Part shown: positions 46,609 through 56,429 of the stretch, piece by piece
Layout: each line of letters opens with the position of its first letter
Numbering within the stretch: position 1 is the stretch's first letter
From: Alkalicoccobacillus plakortidis
GTDB taxonomy: Bacteria > Bacillota > Bacilli > Bacillales > Bacillaceae_D
Length of the DNA stretch: 64,000 nucleotides
Assembly: GCF_023703085.1 (NCBI RefSeq)
Contig: NZ_JAMQJY010000001.1
Span: 1,488,001-1,552,000 of the forward strand
Direction of reading: 5' to 3'
Notes under the pieces: generated by a model
The model's input: the letters and a program-made list of their open reading frames with translations, nothing else
Told to the model about the DNA's origin: nothing
Database searches by the model: none
Translations under genes and position numbers: made by a program

Positions 46609-48208
46609 CTAGATGGTTTTCTGCGTTTTTTTAATAATCATAACGACTACAAACAGCGCAACAATAGAGATACATACAGCGGCAATGGTTCCAAGTAATG
46701 GAAGCAACATAAATCCAAGAGCTGCGACAACTGCTGCGAGGATTGCATATGGAAGCTGTGTCATCACGTGGTCGATGTGGTGACTTCCAGATCCTGCAGC
46801 TGATAGAATCGTTGTATCCGAAATAGGTGAAATGTGATCTCCAAAAATAGACCCCGCAAGCACGGCAGCAAGCATTGGTAATAACAGCGCACTATCAACA
46901 GTCGCACCCATATCTCCTGCAATCGGTAGAAGGATTGCAAATGTTCCCCAAGATGTTCCTGTTGAGATAGCTGATATGCCTGCGATGAGAAATAGCATAA
47001 CAGGAAGTAAAAATGGCGGAATACCATCACTTACGAGTGAAGCTAGATAGGCTCCTGTTCCAAGATCTCCAATGATTGCACTAATTGTCCAAGCCAAAAG
47101 TAAAATCAACACAGCGGGCATCATGGATTTTGCCCCAAGCTATAGCAACCGTCCAAACGTCCTTTGCTTTGGGTTTCGTTAAGACTGTACAAAAAAGAGC
47201 TGTGAGTAGTCCAATTATTGCACCATAAAGTAACGAACGTGATATGTCTGTAAATTCAAGTATAGACAACATGCTAACAGCTTGCCCTTCATCCTGAGCT
47301 CCTGTAACTCCTGTAATCATCAAAAAGCTTACAGTAACAATAACAAGTGTTAAGATAGGCAAGATTAAATAGCTGATTCGTCCTTTTTGTTCTCCCGCTC
47401 CTGTCTCAGCAGAACCCTCTGGCTCTCCTTTTGACAAATCATAAAGAACGCCTTCTCGTACTGCTAGATCTTCATGCTTTTTCATTAAGCCAAAATCAAA
47501 CTTGTATAACGCTACAATAAATACCAAGGATAAGGCTGTAATCGCATATAGATTCATTGGCACCATCATTAGAAACGCTTGAAAAGCACCGTATTCAGTA
47601 ATTCCATTTTTATCTAAAATCCCTGCAATAATCGTAATAATATACGCTCCCAAGCTAGATAGCGGCACAATAACACAAATAGGAGCGGCCGTTGAGTCTA
47701 CATAATAAGCAAGCTTAGCTCTAGAAATACGATGACGGTCTGTTACAGGACGACTAACGTTTCCGACGGTTAAGCTGTTAAAGTAGTCATCAATAAAGAT
47801 AATGAAGCCAAGTACGATCGGCAATAACTGAGCACCCGTACGTGTTTTGATTCGTTTGACAGCCCATTCACCAAAAGCAGTGCTACCTCCTGAAAACGAG
47901 ATAAAGGAAGCCACCATACCAAGTAGAATCAAAAAGAGTAGGATAAAGAATTCCCAGTCATTTATGGCAAAGCCACTTCCCGCAATAGCACTTGCTATGC
48001 CTCCAACTGTTACAGGCTCTGCAACTTCATAACTAAAAAATAACGAACTGATAATATGAAGCAGCTCGATGCCTGCCTTTGGAACGGAGAAATCATAAAG
48101 CATAAGCGCTCCAAGAATAATGCTTACTCCTAGAGACAATAAGACCTTTCTCGTTAAAATAACTAAAATAAGGGCTAGAAGTGGTGGAATAATTGAATAA
48201 ATGTCCAT
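46609..48208 (-). CDS. NhaC-family transporter under a lysine riboswitch, LysW-like (frameshift, likely artefact)
   Basis: About 532 residues and 11-12 helices after repair. NhaC-family landmarks are SFSGGSTAFGEWAVKR, IIFIDDYFNSLTVGNVSRPVTDRHRISRAKLAYYVDSTAAPICV and GSIFGDHISPISDTTILSAAGSGSHHIDHV. The frame switches at CCAAGC 47135-47140; CCAGC gives VAIAGAKSMMPAVLI. A lysine riboswitch lies directly upstream, which argues for lysine transport (the LysW-type proposal for NhaC members with L-boxes) rather than Na+/H+ exchange. Direction of transport is not settled by the sequence; off-switch control favours import. Confidence 0.85.
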
Positions 48209-48242
48209 GTATAAGATTCCTTTCTATTATCTTGATCAAAAA

Positions 48243-48468
48243 ATAAGGGCCATCATGGATATCCCATGATGGCCCTCTGCACGCATAAGCAGCCTTACAA
48301 TGATGATAGTCCTCCACAGCCGTCAAGCTGTGACAGTCCAGTACTTATTAAATACTGGCCCAATAGAACAGTTTTGCAGACTCGTTCTATTTCGGCAAAT
48401 CTTCCTTTTTGTTTGTATCATCGCTGCCGCTCAACAAACTTACTCATAAGATTTGCGCCTCTACCCCA
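48243..48468 (-). ncRNA. Lysine riboswitch (L-box) with terminator
   Basis: On the minus strand the leader shows the L-box landmarks in order: GAGGCGCAAAT, AGTAAG, AAGATTTGCCGAAATAG, and TACTGGACTGTCACAG with CTGTGGAGGACT. It ends in a strong hairpin (AGGGCCATCATGG with CCATGATGGCCCT, 48245-48275) and a T-rich tail 35 bp before the NhaC-type gene. Lysine binding should stabilise the terminator and shut off the transporter. Confidence 0.9.
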
Positions 48469-48558
48469 TATGTAATGAGGCTTTTGCTATTTAATTTAAA
48501 TCAACCTGTATACCTTATCATAAAGCTAATCGTCGTTCAATAGGGAAACAAGATAAAT

Positions 48559-49335
48559 CTAATCTACTGATTCTTCTGGTTCTTCGACGTCTTCTGGTGT
48601 TACAACTGGAGCTGGCATAATTGCTCCACCACCACCCTCCATATAATAGTTTGGCACTGGCCCCGTAATGACTGAAAAGCCGACCGGCAGTGTTACACTA
48701 ATTGTGTCCGTTGTAATGGCAAATGGAATAATGACCTCGACGTCAATATCGATATCAATATTTAAGGACACACGAGTACTATTAATATTGACTCGTTCTA
48801 CTTTATCATTCATATTCACTTTTACGTGACTAATTGTTTGAAACCGAACTGGAATCGTTGGTCCAAGATCGGCTAATAGTGAGTTATTTAACGCACGACC
48901 AAGTGGAATCTCATAAAGGATCGCGCTATCACCCTCGACTACCTTCTCTCCCTCACGATTTAAGTGACCGGCCTTCAATTGGTCAAGTTGATCATGCACC
49001 TCAGACAGTGTTTCACCAAGAATTCGATTATACTCACCAGCATCAAAACTGAGCATGGTGACGTAGCCACTATCATCTTTATCAATGACTAACAATTCAT
49101 CCATATTAATCGTTTGACCAAGCTTATTATTCAACGCCCCCTCAAGAGAGTGGGTCGCAATATTTTTAATCTCTATCTCAGCAATTTGCGTTAAGACAGG
49201 ACGGATTTTCTGGTCTATCAGCCAGATCCCTTGGTAGGTCATGACAATAAAAATGAGTGTGGATAGCAGCAGGACATACCGAAATGGCAGTGGACCTTTT
49301 TGCTTTGTACGTCGTATGGGCCGTCTATTTATCAT
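48559..49335 (-). CDS. yunB: Sporulation protein YunB
   Basis: 258 residues. One N-terminal transmembrane helix (FRYVLLLSTLIFIVMTYQGIWLI) is followed by an extracytoplasmic domain with AIEIKNIATHSLEGALNNKLG-like and ALNNSLLADLGPTIPVRFQTISHVKV stretches typical of YunB, and an acidic tail. B. subtilis YunB is needed for sporulation (engulfment stage) and lies beside lytH. Start 49335 has GGGGG 8 nt upstream. Confidence 0.88.
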   Translation of the reverse strand: MINRRPIRRTKQKGPLPFRYVLLLSTLIFIVMTYQGIWLIDQKIRPVLTQIAEIEIKNIATHSLEGALNNKLGQTINMDELLVIDKDDSGYVTMLSFDAGEYNRILGETLSEVHDQLDQLKAGHLNREGEKVVEGDSAILYEIPLGRALNNSLLADLGPTIPVRFQTISHVKVNMNDKVERVNINSTRVSLNIDIDIDVEVIIPFAITTDTISVTLPVGFSVITGPVPNYYMEGGGGAIMPAPVVTPEDVEEPEESVD

Positions 49336-49338
49336 GCC

Positions 49339-49386
49339 AAAAACCCCCTCCACTATTATCTCTATGCAGCGAGAAGGGGGTTTTGA
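49339..49386 (-). terminator. Terminator of dfrA
   Basis: On the minus strand AAAACCCCCT and AGGGGGTTTTT pair across a loop; the second arm also contains the yunB ribosome-binding site. Confidence 0.75.
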
Positions 49387-49405
49387 CCTATTTCTTTAAA
49401 CAACC

Positions 49406-49891
49406 TTAGACGCGATCATATACCTCGTATTGATGCTTGTGTTTATTTTTCTCGTCAACAACACCTTCACGGCTTGAAACGAGCTTCCATTCTTCTTCTG
49501 GCACTTCAGGGAAAAACGTATCCCCATGAAACACACCTTCAATACGAGTGACATACATACGATCTGCCTTGTCCATAAACAACTTAAAAAGCTCAGTTCC
49601 ACCAATAACGAAATTTTCTTCATTTGGGTTGAACAATGCCTCTGCTTCTTCTATTGTATGTACCACTTCACAGCCTTCAGCCTGATAATCATTATTCCGT
49701 GTAACAATAATATTCCGGCGGTGAGGAAGAGGTTTTTTATCTAGTGAATCAAATGTTTTACGCCCCATCACAATCGTATGATGTTTGGTTGTATCCTTAA
49801 AAAACTGAAAATCAGCAGGTAAATGCCAAGGTAAATCATTGTTTTTCCCAATCGCACGTTCTTCATCCATTGCAAATATAAATGAGATCAT
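49406..49891 (-). CDS. dfrA: Dihydrofolate reductase
   Basis: 161 residues. Reduces dihydrofolate with NADPH. ISFIFAMDEERAIGKNNDLPWHLPADFQFFKDTT holds the catalytic acidic residue and the Trp-His-Leu loop, MGRKTFDSL and RRNIIVTRN the NADPH site, and FVIGGTELF the second loop. Start 49891 has GGAGGAG about 6 nt upstream. No thyA is adjacent; it sits between yunB and yunC, an insertion relative to B. subtilis. Confidence 0.94.
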   Translation of the reverse strand: MISFIFAMDEERAIGKNNDLPWHLPADFQFFKDTTKHHTIVMGRKTFDSLDKKPLPHRRNIIVTRNNDYQAEGCEVVHTIEEAEALFNPNEENFVIGGTELFKLFMDKADRMYVTRIEGVFHGDTFFPEVPEEEWKLVSSREGVVDEKNKHKHQYEVYDRV

Positions 49892-49953
49892 TCTTTTCTC
49901 CTCCAGTCTTTTTATAGCTTGTCCCCAAATGACTAAGTAAGGATAGATCATCC

Positions 49954-50277
49954 TCACTTAGCTTCTGGTGTGATTCCATGCAGCAATAGCATAGCGTCAC
50001 TGCCAATTGTGCCCTTTTTGACGCCTTTTTCTTCAGCAGCCAAGGTTACAGATTCAAGCGGTGCATCCAGCAGTTGATCAATCGTTCGTACACCAACTGC
50101 GCGTCCGGCAAGAATGCCGCGTTCTTTTAGCTTCTCATTAAGTAAGCCAACATCTAAGGCTCCACACATAATATAGCCATCTGCACCTGTAACCGCCATA
50201 AAATTTGTTTTGGGTAGCTTAACTGTTATCGCTGTAAATCCAATACCCTGAATGGTAATCGGCTGAACTTCAATCAC
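49954..50277 (-). CDS. yunC: DUF1805 protein YunC
   Basis: 107 residues from GTG 50277 with AAAGGGG 8 nt upstream. The core VKLPKTNFMAV.GADGYIMCGALDVGLLNEKLKERGILAGRAVGVRTIDQLLDAPLESVT is nearly the B. subtilis YunC sequence. Function unknown. Confidence 0.9.
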   Translation of the reverse strand: MIEVQPITIQGIGFTAITVKLPKTNFMAVTGADGYIMCGALDVGLLNEKLKERGILAGRAVGVRTIDQLLDAPLESVTLAAEEKGVKKGTIGSDAMLLLHGITPEAK

Positions 50278-50332
50278 ACAGAACACCCCTTTCTCCACAT
50301 TCTATGGAGGCCAGATACGGTGTGTTCCAAGT

Positions 50333-51697
50333 TTATAATTGATTCAGCTTCCACGCGAGAATATCACGTAGGAATTCCGGCATTAAATAGGTTTTGTCTT
50401 CGGCATCTGTTAGCTCGGGATATAAGAATCCAAACGTGTACATATCCAGTGTTGCAAGTCTGTATTCTGCTTCTAAATCAAGTGGTTCACCAAGAATGGA
50501 GATCGAGCGGACCAATTCTTCATTCTCAGCATCATATTCAACAGAAACACCTGTATAGATCATCTTGCCAAGTACCTGTCCGCGAAATCCAAAGCCTTTT
50601 AACTCAAGATTGATTAATTCTAAGCTTGATGCACGTTCAATCGTATTCTGGAGCTCCTTACCAGTCAATCGAATGACACAAGGGTTAATGGGGTGAGGAC
50701 AAATCTGATGGATTTCTCCTCGTGTGAGCTGCCCCTTCGGCAAGTCACTTAACAAAACGCCTGCATTAAGCATGCCTATCGATTCGCCACACCACTCTGT
50801 TAAGCCATCACACAGCAAACGTGTCGCTGTTGTTTCTTTATACCAATCCACTGCAAGCGGCATCGGCAAAACGGCCATAGGTTGTTTGAGAATCTCATCC
50901 GACCGCTTTTTTGCTTCAAGTAGATAGGTCATTGTCTCTGGATCAGATGGCAGCTCTTTTGCTTCATGCAAAACGGCCACAGACTCTTGCAAGTGATTGT
51001 TATCATCAAATGTTAATGTAACCTCACCAAGATAATGACCATGTTTGCCTGCCTGTACAATTAATGTGTCTTGAATACGCTCACCCTGTTCAAGCACGTG
51101 ATGGGTGTGTGCCCCAATGATTACATCAATTCCGCGTATCTCTTGGGCAATCTTCTCATCTTTAAACAAACCAAGATGAGATAGTAAAACCAATACATCT
51201 ACTTGCGGTTTTAATAACTTTACCTGTTCCGTTATGCATTGTGTAAGGTCCAACACACTCCAACCCAGCTTCTCATAAAAATGAGAGAGCGGCGCGGTCA
51301 GACCAAATAACCCAACTTTCAAACCATTTTCCATGGTCCGAATGGTTGAAGGAATAGACCAATCTGGTTGATCGCCGTTCTCTTCCATTAGATTTGCTAA
51401 TAGTATTGGAAATGTGGCTTCTTGATAAAGCTCACCTAACTGCTCTTTTGAAAAAGTAACGCCTTCGTTATTACCTATTGTTGCATAATCCACACCCGCC
51501 ATATTGAGCAGGTCCATATTCGCTTTGCCATCTGTCGCCTCTGTTATAGAGTGACTTCGATCGGCATGATCCCCTAAATCAACGAATAATGAATCCTTGG
51601 TACGATGTTCCTTTACATATCGAACAATTCCTGGCCACTGATTAAAATCACTATGAATATCATTCGTATGAAAAAGAGTGAGATGCTTGTGTCCCAT
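50333..51697 (-). CDS. yunD: Metallophosphoesterase/5'-nucleotidase-like YunD
   Basis: 454 residues without a signal peptide. The N-terminal calcineurin-like domain has TLFHTNDIHSDF, DLGDHADRS, TIGNNEG, LLSHLGLFKDE and GAHTHH metal ligands; a C-terminal 5'-nucleotidase domain follows (LLCDGLTEWCGESIGMLNAGVL; RGEIHQICPHP). Likely hydrolyses nucleotides or sugar nucleotides in the cytoplasm. Matches B. subtilis yunD by position. Confidence 0.9.
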   Translation of the reverse strand: MGHKHLTLFHTNDIHSDFNQWPGIVRYVKEHRTKDSLFVDLGDHADRSHSITEATDGKANMDLLNMAGVDYATIGNNEGVTFSKEQLGELYQEATFPILLANLMEENGDQPDWSIPSTIRTMENGLKVGLFGLTAPLSHFYEKLGWSVLDLTQCITEQVKLLKPQVDVLVLLSHLGLFKDEKIAQEIRGIDVIIGAHTHHVLEQGERIQDTLIVQAGKHGHYLGEVTLTFDDNNHLQESVAVLHEAKELPSDPETMTYLLEAKKRSDEILKQPMAVLPMPLAVDWYKETTATRLLCDGLTEWCGESIGMLNAGVLLSDLPKGQLTRGEIHQICPHPINPCVIRLTGKELQNTIERASSLELINLELKGFGFRGQVLGKMIYTGVSVEYDAENEELVRSISILGEPLDLEAEYRLATLDMYTFGFLYPELTDAEDKTYLMPEFLRDILAWKLNQL

Positions 51698-51729
51698 TAT
51701 GATCCCCCTCCCGAGCGTCTTCGTTCGTT

Positions 51730-52552
51730 TTACCCATTCATGCCTTGATAGATCAACCGTATGGCAATAATGACCATAAAAATACGTAGAATAAAAATTA
51801 ATCGATCACTAGAAATTCGGCGATTAATAGCCGCTCCTAGTTGTCCGCCGAACCAAGCTCCTGGCACAAGTGCCAAAGCATAAAGCCAGTTAATATGACC
51901 AGCTGCCATGTGAGATATCGAACCAATAAAAGCTGATACCAGAATCACAAACATAGATGTAGCTACGGCCAGATGAGCGGGAAATCCAAACAGAATGATC
52001 ATAATAGGTACCATTAATGCTCCTCCACCTACACCAAAGAGGCTTGGAGATAATCCCTACAAAGAAGCTAAGGACTATCGCAAATACTGGCTGATAGCCA
52101 TATGTAAATTCCTTACCTTCATGATCTATGACAGTACGTTTATACCCTTTTGGTCGAAGCGGCATCGGCTTCAGATATTTTCTAATAAAAAAGGTGAATG
52201 CAACCACTAACATAAAAATTCCAAAATACATTAAAAAGTCATCTGTATTTACAGCTTGGTTAATTAAGACACCACAGATAGCACCAGGAATAATACCAAT
52301 TGAAAAAATAGCTCCACTTTTAAAATCAATTGTTTTTTGTTTGGCATACGCAACCGTTGATGAAATACCTGTAAAAATCATAATTAATAAGGATGTACCT
52401 GCAGCAACCTGCGGACTAACATCGTTTAGGATCGGCAGCACACCATCTAATGTTAATAGTGCGGGTACAACAATAATACCTCCACCAAGTCCCATTAAAC
52501 TACCGACTGTACCAGCCGCCAAGCCTATAACCACCAACAATAACCAACTCAT
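51730..52552 (-). CDS. yunE: TauE/SafE-family membrane permease YunE (frameshift, likely artefact)
   Basis: 273 residues and about eight helices after repair, the B. subtilis YunE length. TauE signature GLAAGTVGSLMGLGGGIIVVPAL occurs at the start and repeats after the break (SLFGVGGGALMVPIMIILFGFP). The frame switches at GCTTGG 52042-52047; GCTGG gives FVGIISSLFGVGGG. The family exports sulfur-containing or other small anions; the substrate here is unknown. Confidence 0.88.
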
Positions 52553-52591
52553 TATGACAACCCTTCTTACTACATGTGTGATAACTCTACA

Positions 52592-53431
52592 TCATTCAAA
52601 TAAATCGAGCTGACGCGGTGCCAAACCCTCATACTTAATGCCTAAAGCTTCAATAAACTGCTTTGCATTATCTGCCGCATCTCCGCCTGAATTATTATTA
52701 AAAATGACATAGATATTTTTACATTTCTTCTCTAATTCTAATACATTATGCCGCCACTCTTCCAGCTCTGTTTCATTATAACGATATAAATAGCGTACTT
52801 CACGCCATTTACCGTCTTTTGTATCATTCCAACCATAAACATTTCGACCATGAAGCCTAACTAGAGTTTTTGTTGAATGAGTTGGATGTAGCACCGTTGG
52901 TATGGACCCATTACCTGCCTGAGGCTCATCACAGATAGAATGAATCCAACCTTCTTCTTCCATAAAAGCAAGTGTACGTTCTCTCATCGATTCACTAAAC
53001 CAGCTCTGATTACGAAACTCAAGCGCAACTGGAAAGCCACTCAGCTTCTCCTTCACATAGCGTACCCATTGAACATTCTCTTTACGACAATCAAACCATG
53101 GTGGAAACTGACAAAGCACCATCGCAAGCTTTGAACCAAGCGGTTGCAAAGAGTCAATAAAAGCCGTGAACATTGCTTCTTTATCCTCAAACGGACCAAA
53201 CCCATTCTGATGACCCGTCATGCATTGATAGGCTTTTACTATAAATGAAAACGAATCCGGGGTTTCAGCCGCCCACTTCGCCATCGTTTTCTCTGGCTGC
53301 ACTGCATAAAAGGACGAATCCAACTCCACAATAGGAAAATGCCCCGCATACGTGATTAGCTTCTGTGACAACGGTATCCCCTCATATAATGAATCATGAT
53401 CTCCCCAGCCTGTTAACCCGATGTAGATCAT
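52592..53431 (-). CDS. yunF: DUF72 protein YunF
   Basis: 279 residues, TIM-barrel-like DUF72 family: IYIGLTGWGDHDSLYEG, HFPIVELDSSFYAVQPEKTMAKWAAETPDSFSFIVKAYQCMTGH, LCQFPPWFDC and YVIFNNNSGGDAADNAKQFIEALGI. Same as B. subtilis YunF, last of the yunB-F run. Biochemical role unknown. Confidence 0.9.
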   Translation of the reverse strand: MIYIGLTGWGDHDSLYEGIPLSQKLITYAGHFPIVELDSSFYAVQPEKTMAKWAAETPDSFSFIVKAYQCMTGHQNGFGPFEDKEAMFTAFIDSLQPLGSKLAMVLCQFPPWFDCRKENVQWVRYVKEKLSGFPVALEFRNQSWFSESMRERTLAFMEEEGWIHSICDEPQAGNGSIPTVLHPTHSTKTLVRLHGRNVYGWNDTKDGKWREVRYLYRYNETELEEWRHNVLELEKKCKNIYVIFNNNSGGDAADNAKQFIEALGIKYEGLAPRQLDLFE

Positions 53432-53468
53432 ACTGTTAACTCCTTTATCTTATATGTATATCAATAGA

Positions 53469-53500
53469 CGAAAAGCGAATCCGCTAGGACTCGCTTTTTA
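53469..53500 (-). terminator. Terminator of the lost DinB gene
   Basis: AAAAGCGAATCC faces GGACTCGCTTTT (one mismatch), with T-run on the minus strand. It stands downstream of the pseudogene at 53510-53730 and upstream of yunF. Confidence 0.8.
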
Positions 53501-53509
53501 CCTATCCAT

Positions 53510-53730
53510 TACTGGTTTGCGCTTCATACATTTTCACTTTATCATAATACTCTTTTTTGATTGGAGCAAGTTTTGATCATCGTCATTTGTTCCTTACTCA
53601 TTGATATGACAAGATACGTTTGATTGCTTTAATCTGACCACAGTGGTTCATTTCATCTTCCATAACATGAAACCAAAGATAATAATAGTTAATCGGGATC
53701 CCGCTATCCTTTATCCTAACCGCCTCCTTA
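53510..53730 (-). pseudogene. C-terminal remnant of a DinB/DUF664-family gene
   Basis: Translating the minus strand from about 53725 to a stop at 53598 gives GIPINYYYLWFHVMEDEMNHCGQIKAI, the C-terminal metal-ligand helix of the DinB-like four-helix family (HxxxH-type ligands), but the N-terminal two thirds are missing. After the stop a further coding-like piece (LAPIKKEYYDKVKMYEAQT) follows in a shifted frame. The remaining terminator supports a former gene here. Confidence 0.65.
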
Positions 53731-54005
53731 ACTTATTTATAACTCTAGCATGATTGAATAAATATCCTAGTCTTAAATCCAACATCTAAAAATGGTATAA
53801 TAAGGGTAGTAATTAAAGACTCTAGAACGATCTACATATATAGATGTTCAGATAAATCAATTGAGGTAGTTGTTTTAGGAGTTCAAAACTAGTACGATTA
53901 GCCGTATATCAAGGTTTTTACAGGGATCACATTAATCTGTTATTTCCCTTTTAAATTTGATCGACAGAGATATAGAATGATCAATATGTTGTTAGGAAGT
54001 GGCTT

Positions 54006-54896
54006 ATGAAAGAATACAGCTTAATGATACTCGGAACCTTTTTCTTCGCTTTTTCCGTTTCCATATTTGCGATGCCAAACTCCCTTGCGGAGGGCGGAGT
54101 GGTTGGGCTTGCCCTTTTGCTTTATTTTGGACTTGGCTGGTCGCCAACCCTTGTCACCCTTATTGCCAATGGTGTGATCCTACTCATTGGTTATCGTTAT
54201 CTTCCCAAATCAATGATTGTCAAATCAATCATTACAGTTCCACTATTTTCATTTTTCTTATTTCTTCTAGCAGATATTGCGAATCCAATTGATGACCCAC
54301 TTCTCGCTGCATTATATACTGGTGTATTTACCGGGATAGGATTTGGCTTTATCTTTCGCTCAGGAAGCACAATGAGTGGGACTTCTACCATTGCCAAAAT
54401 GCTAAATTATAAATTTGGCTTGGAACTCACAGGCACAAACTTTGTTCTAGATACACTTGTTGTATTAGCAGGAATTCTAGTGATTGGTCCATTGTTAACC
54501 ATGTACACAGTCGTAGCGCTTTTTATTGGAAAACGTGTGACTGATTACGTATTAGAAGGATTTGAATCCAAAAAAATTGTTCATATCTTCTCCAATCAAC
54601 ATGAATCCATCGCACGATCTATCCAAAAAAACCTAGGTGCACACGCAACCATCTTGCAAGGAAAAAATTATGACATAAACGAAGAAGAAAACCTCGTTTA
54701 TGTTGTCGTAAAAAAACAACAATTGTTCTTCTTGAAAAAATTAATTAGAGAAATTGACATAGATGCTTTTACTGTTGTCCACACAGTAAAAGACGTAAGT
54801 GGTGGCTCATTTAATAAAGCTCATTACCCAACACAAGTAACATTTAGCAGTGAAAAAGAAGAGAAAAAGTTCTATAAAGAGCAGGCGGAGGACTAA
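54006..54896 (+). CDS. YitT-family membrane protein (DUF161/DUF2179)
   Basis: 296 residues. Five to six transmembrane helices in residues 1-175 (MPNSLAEGGVVGLALLL, GSTMSGTSTIAKMLNYKFG are family motifs) and a cytoplasmic DUF2179 domain (KKIVHIFSNQHESIARSI...VVKKQQLFFLKKLIREID..AFTVVHTVKDVSGGSF). Function unknown; the family is often present in many copies in bacilli. The ribosome-binding site (GGAAGTGGCTT) is weak. Confidence 0.88.
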   Translation: MKEYSLMILGTFFFAFSVSIFAMPNSLAEGGVVGLALLLYFGLGWSPTLVTLIANGVILLIGYRYLPKSMIVKSIITVPLFSFFLFLLADIANPIDDPLLAALYTGVFTGIGFGFIFRSGSTMSGTSTIAKMLNYKFGLELTGTNFVLDTLVVLAGILVIGPLLTMYTVVALFIGKRVTDYVLEGFESKKIVHIFSNQHESIARSIQKNLGAHATILQGKNYDINEEENLVYVVVKKQQLFFLKKLIREIDIDAFTVVHTVKDVSGGSFNKAHYPTQVTFSSEKEEKKFYKEQAED

Positions 54897-55074
54897 GTTT
54901 GATGAAACAAAAAGGAGGACTCATGAAAACTACCATGTGTTCTCTTTTTTTATTGTCAGAAGTGCTCTTGAAACTCACTCATGTTTGATAGGAACAACCA
55001 AGCGAATTCTCTTTTCATCTAAATTATCATATGTTAGCTTTGAAAGCGTGAAAGTTGAGAAGGAGTCGATATAT

Positions 55075-55260
55075 TTGAGTGAATTACTTTTATCTAGAAG
55101 GTTTATCCCTGTATATTTTATAGTAGGATTCTTAGGTGTCTTGTTGTTTAGAACATTAGACTTTTCTTGGATAGAAGTTTTTATGGTAACATTTCTATGC
55201 TTTTTAGTAGGTATCATTTCGTTTATGCAGAACTTTGTGCTTGGGAAAGACCAAAGATAA
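55075..55260 (+). CDS. Small two-helix membrane protein
   Basis: 61 residues from TTG 55075, which has AAGGAG 9 nt upstream. Two helices (FIPVYFIVGFLGVLLF and VFMVTFLCFLVGIISFM) with a short FSW linker. A longer frame upstream overlaps yitT and lacks a site. No family recognised. A terminator follows. Confidence 0.6.
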   Translation: MSELLLSRRFIPVYFIVGFLGVLLFRTLDFSWIEVFMVTFLCFLVGIISFMQNFVLGKDQR

Positions 55261-55263
55261 GAA

Positions 55264-55294
55264 AAAACGAGCCAAAAAAGGACTCGTTTTTTTA
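55264..55294 (+). terminator. Terminator
   Basis: AAACGAGCC faces GGACTCGTTT (one bulge) followed by seven T. Confidence 0.8.
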
Positions 55295-55496
55295 TTTAAA
55301 CTCTTCTATTTAATTTCACGTCAAATCTCGATGTAATTACAATAGGTCACTGTCTCTTTACTACTTTACTTGAGGATAAACCAATACCCGCTTACATCGC
55401 AAAACAAAAAATACACGATTACCTAACCAAATAACCCAATAAATAGGATATAATAAAAGCTGTAAATTCATCTACTATTTTTAAAGGAGCTTTCCA

Positions 55497-56429
55497 TTGA
55501 AGAAGTTTGCTATTACATTATCATCTATTATGATCATTGGGTTAACAGTAGGTATGGTTATGCAGCAAGAAGCTATGACCACATTAACTACACAGACTCA
55601 ATCTGAAAAGCTAGCAGAGCAGGTTCAGGAGGCTGAAGAGCAAGAACCAGTTGCACCGGTTACAGATCAAGTTGTTGATTATTCGATAAATAATGAAGAG
55701 TTTCTGGTGACATTTGATCAAGGAGAGAATTGGATCGGTGTCCCTATCGAACCACAAACACTGTTTACTGGCGAGTACACTGGCAGTCAACAGGAATTAA
55801 TAAATGATAGCTATGTGTTAACGAATGATCGAGCGATTTTTCTATATGCTGTTAATCAGGGTAACGGTATAACTGTTCACACCATATCAACAACCGATCA
55901 AGGCCAATCCTGGCAAGAGACACCCATTAGTAATATTGAATCTAGGCCAACTCTACGTTTTAGAAAAATGGATCTATTAAATGAGCAATTTGGATATTTG
56001 ATTTTCTCGGGAGAACGTACGATGTCTAGTGAATCAGGTTACGTCTACCTAACAAATGATGGTGGCGAAAGCTGGACGTTAGTTGGTATACCTGACACGC
56101 TCCGACTTATAGCAGATGGTGGCTTTATCAATGAATCTACTGGATTTCTCTCCTATGGCACCATTAACCCTGATGCTCCTGACCTGTATGTGACAAATGA
56201 TGCAGGAACAAGCTGGACATGGTCAGAAGTTCATGTTCCAGACGAATACGGAGAGATCTTTGTTCAAGCGGAAGCACCTTTTATGCGCGATGATCAATAC
56301 ATTCTGCATGTGAATCAAGGTCCAAACGGTGATTATTTGGGTGGTCGAGTGAAAGGCGAATTTCATTCTGAAGATGAAGGATTGACGTGGGAGTTTGTTG
56401 AGGAGGTAGAGCCAGATGAACTTCATTAA
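55497..56429 (+). CDS. Exported Asp-box (BNR-repeat) protein
   Basis: 310 residues, TTG start with AAAGGAG 7 nt upstream. Signal peptide or anchor (KKFAITLSSIMIIGLTVGMVM) and an acidic linker precede a beta-propeller-like body with at least five Asp boxes of the S/T-x-D-x-G-x-x-W type: FDQGENW, TDQGQSW, NDGGESW, NDAGTSW and EDEGLTW. Such repeats occur in sialidases and many non-enzymatic surface proteins; no catalytic sialidase residues are visible. Overlaps the next gene by 14 bp. Confidence 0.8.
   Translation: MKKFAITLSSIMIIGLTVGMVMQQEAMTTLTTQTQSEKLAEQVQEAEEQEPVAPVTDQVVDYSINNEEFLVTFDQGENWIGVPIEPQTLFTGEYTGSQQELINDSYVLTNDRAIFLYAVNQGNGITVHTISTTDQGQSWQETPISNIESRPTLRFRKMDLLNEQFGYLIFSGERTMSSESGYVYLTNDGGESWTLVGIPDTLRLIADGGFINESTGFLSYGTINPDAPDLYVTNDAGTSWTWSEVHVPDEYGEIFVQAEAPFMRDDQYILHVNQGPNGDYLGGRVKGEFHSEDEGLTWEFVEEVEPDELH

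Noticed and set aside
3286..52047. Programmed ribosomal frameshifting as cause of the broken genes
   Set aside because: The breaks need both insertions and deletions of bases, lie in many housekeeping genes never known to be recoded, and lack slippery sites with stimulators; a sequence artefact explains them all.
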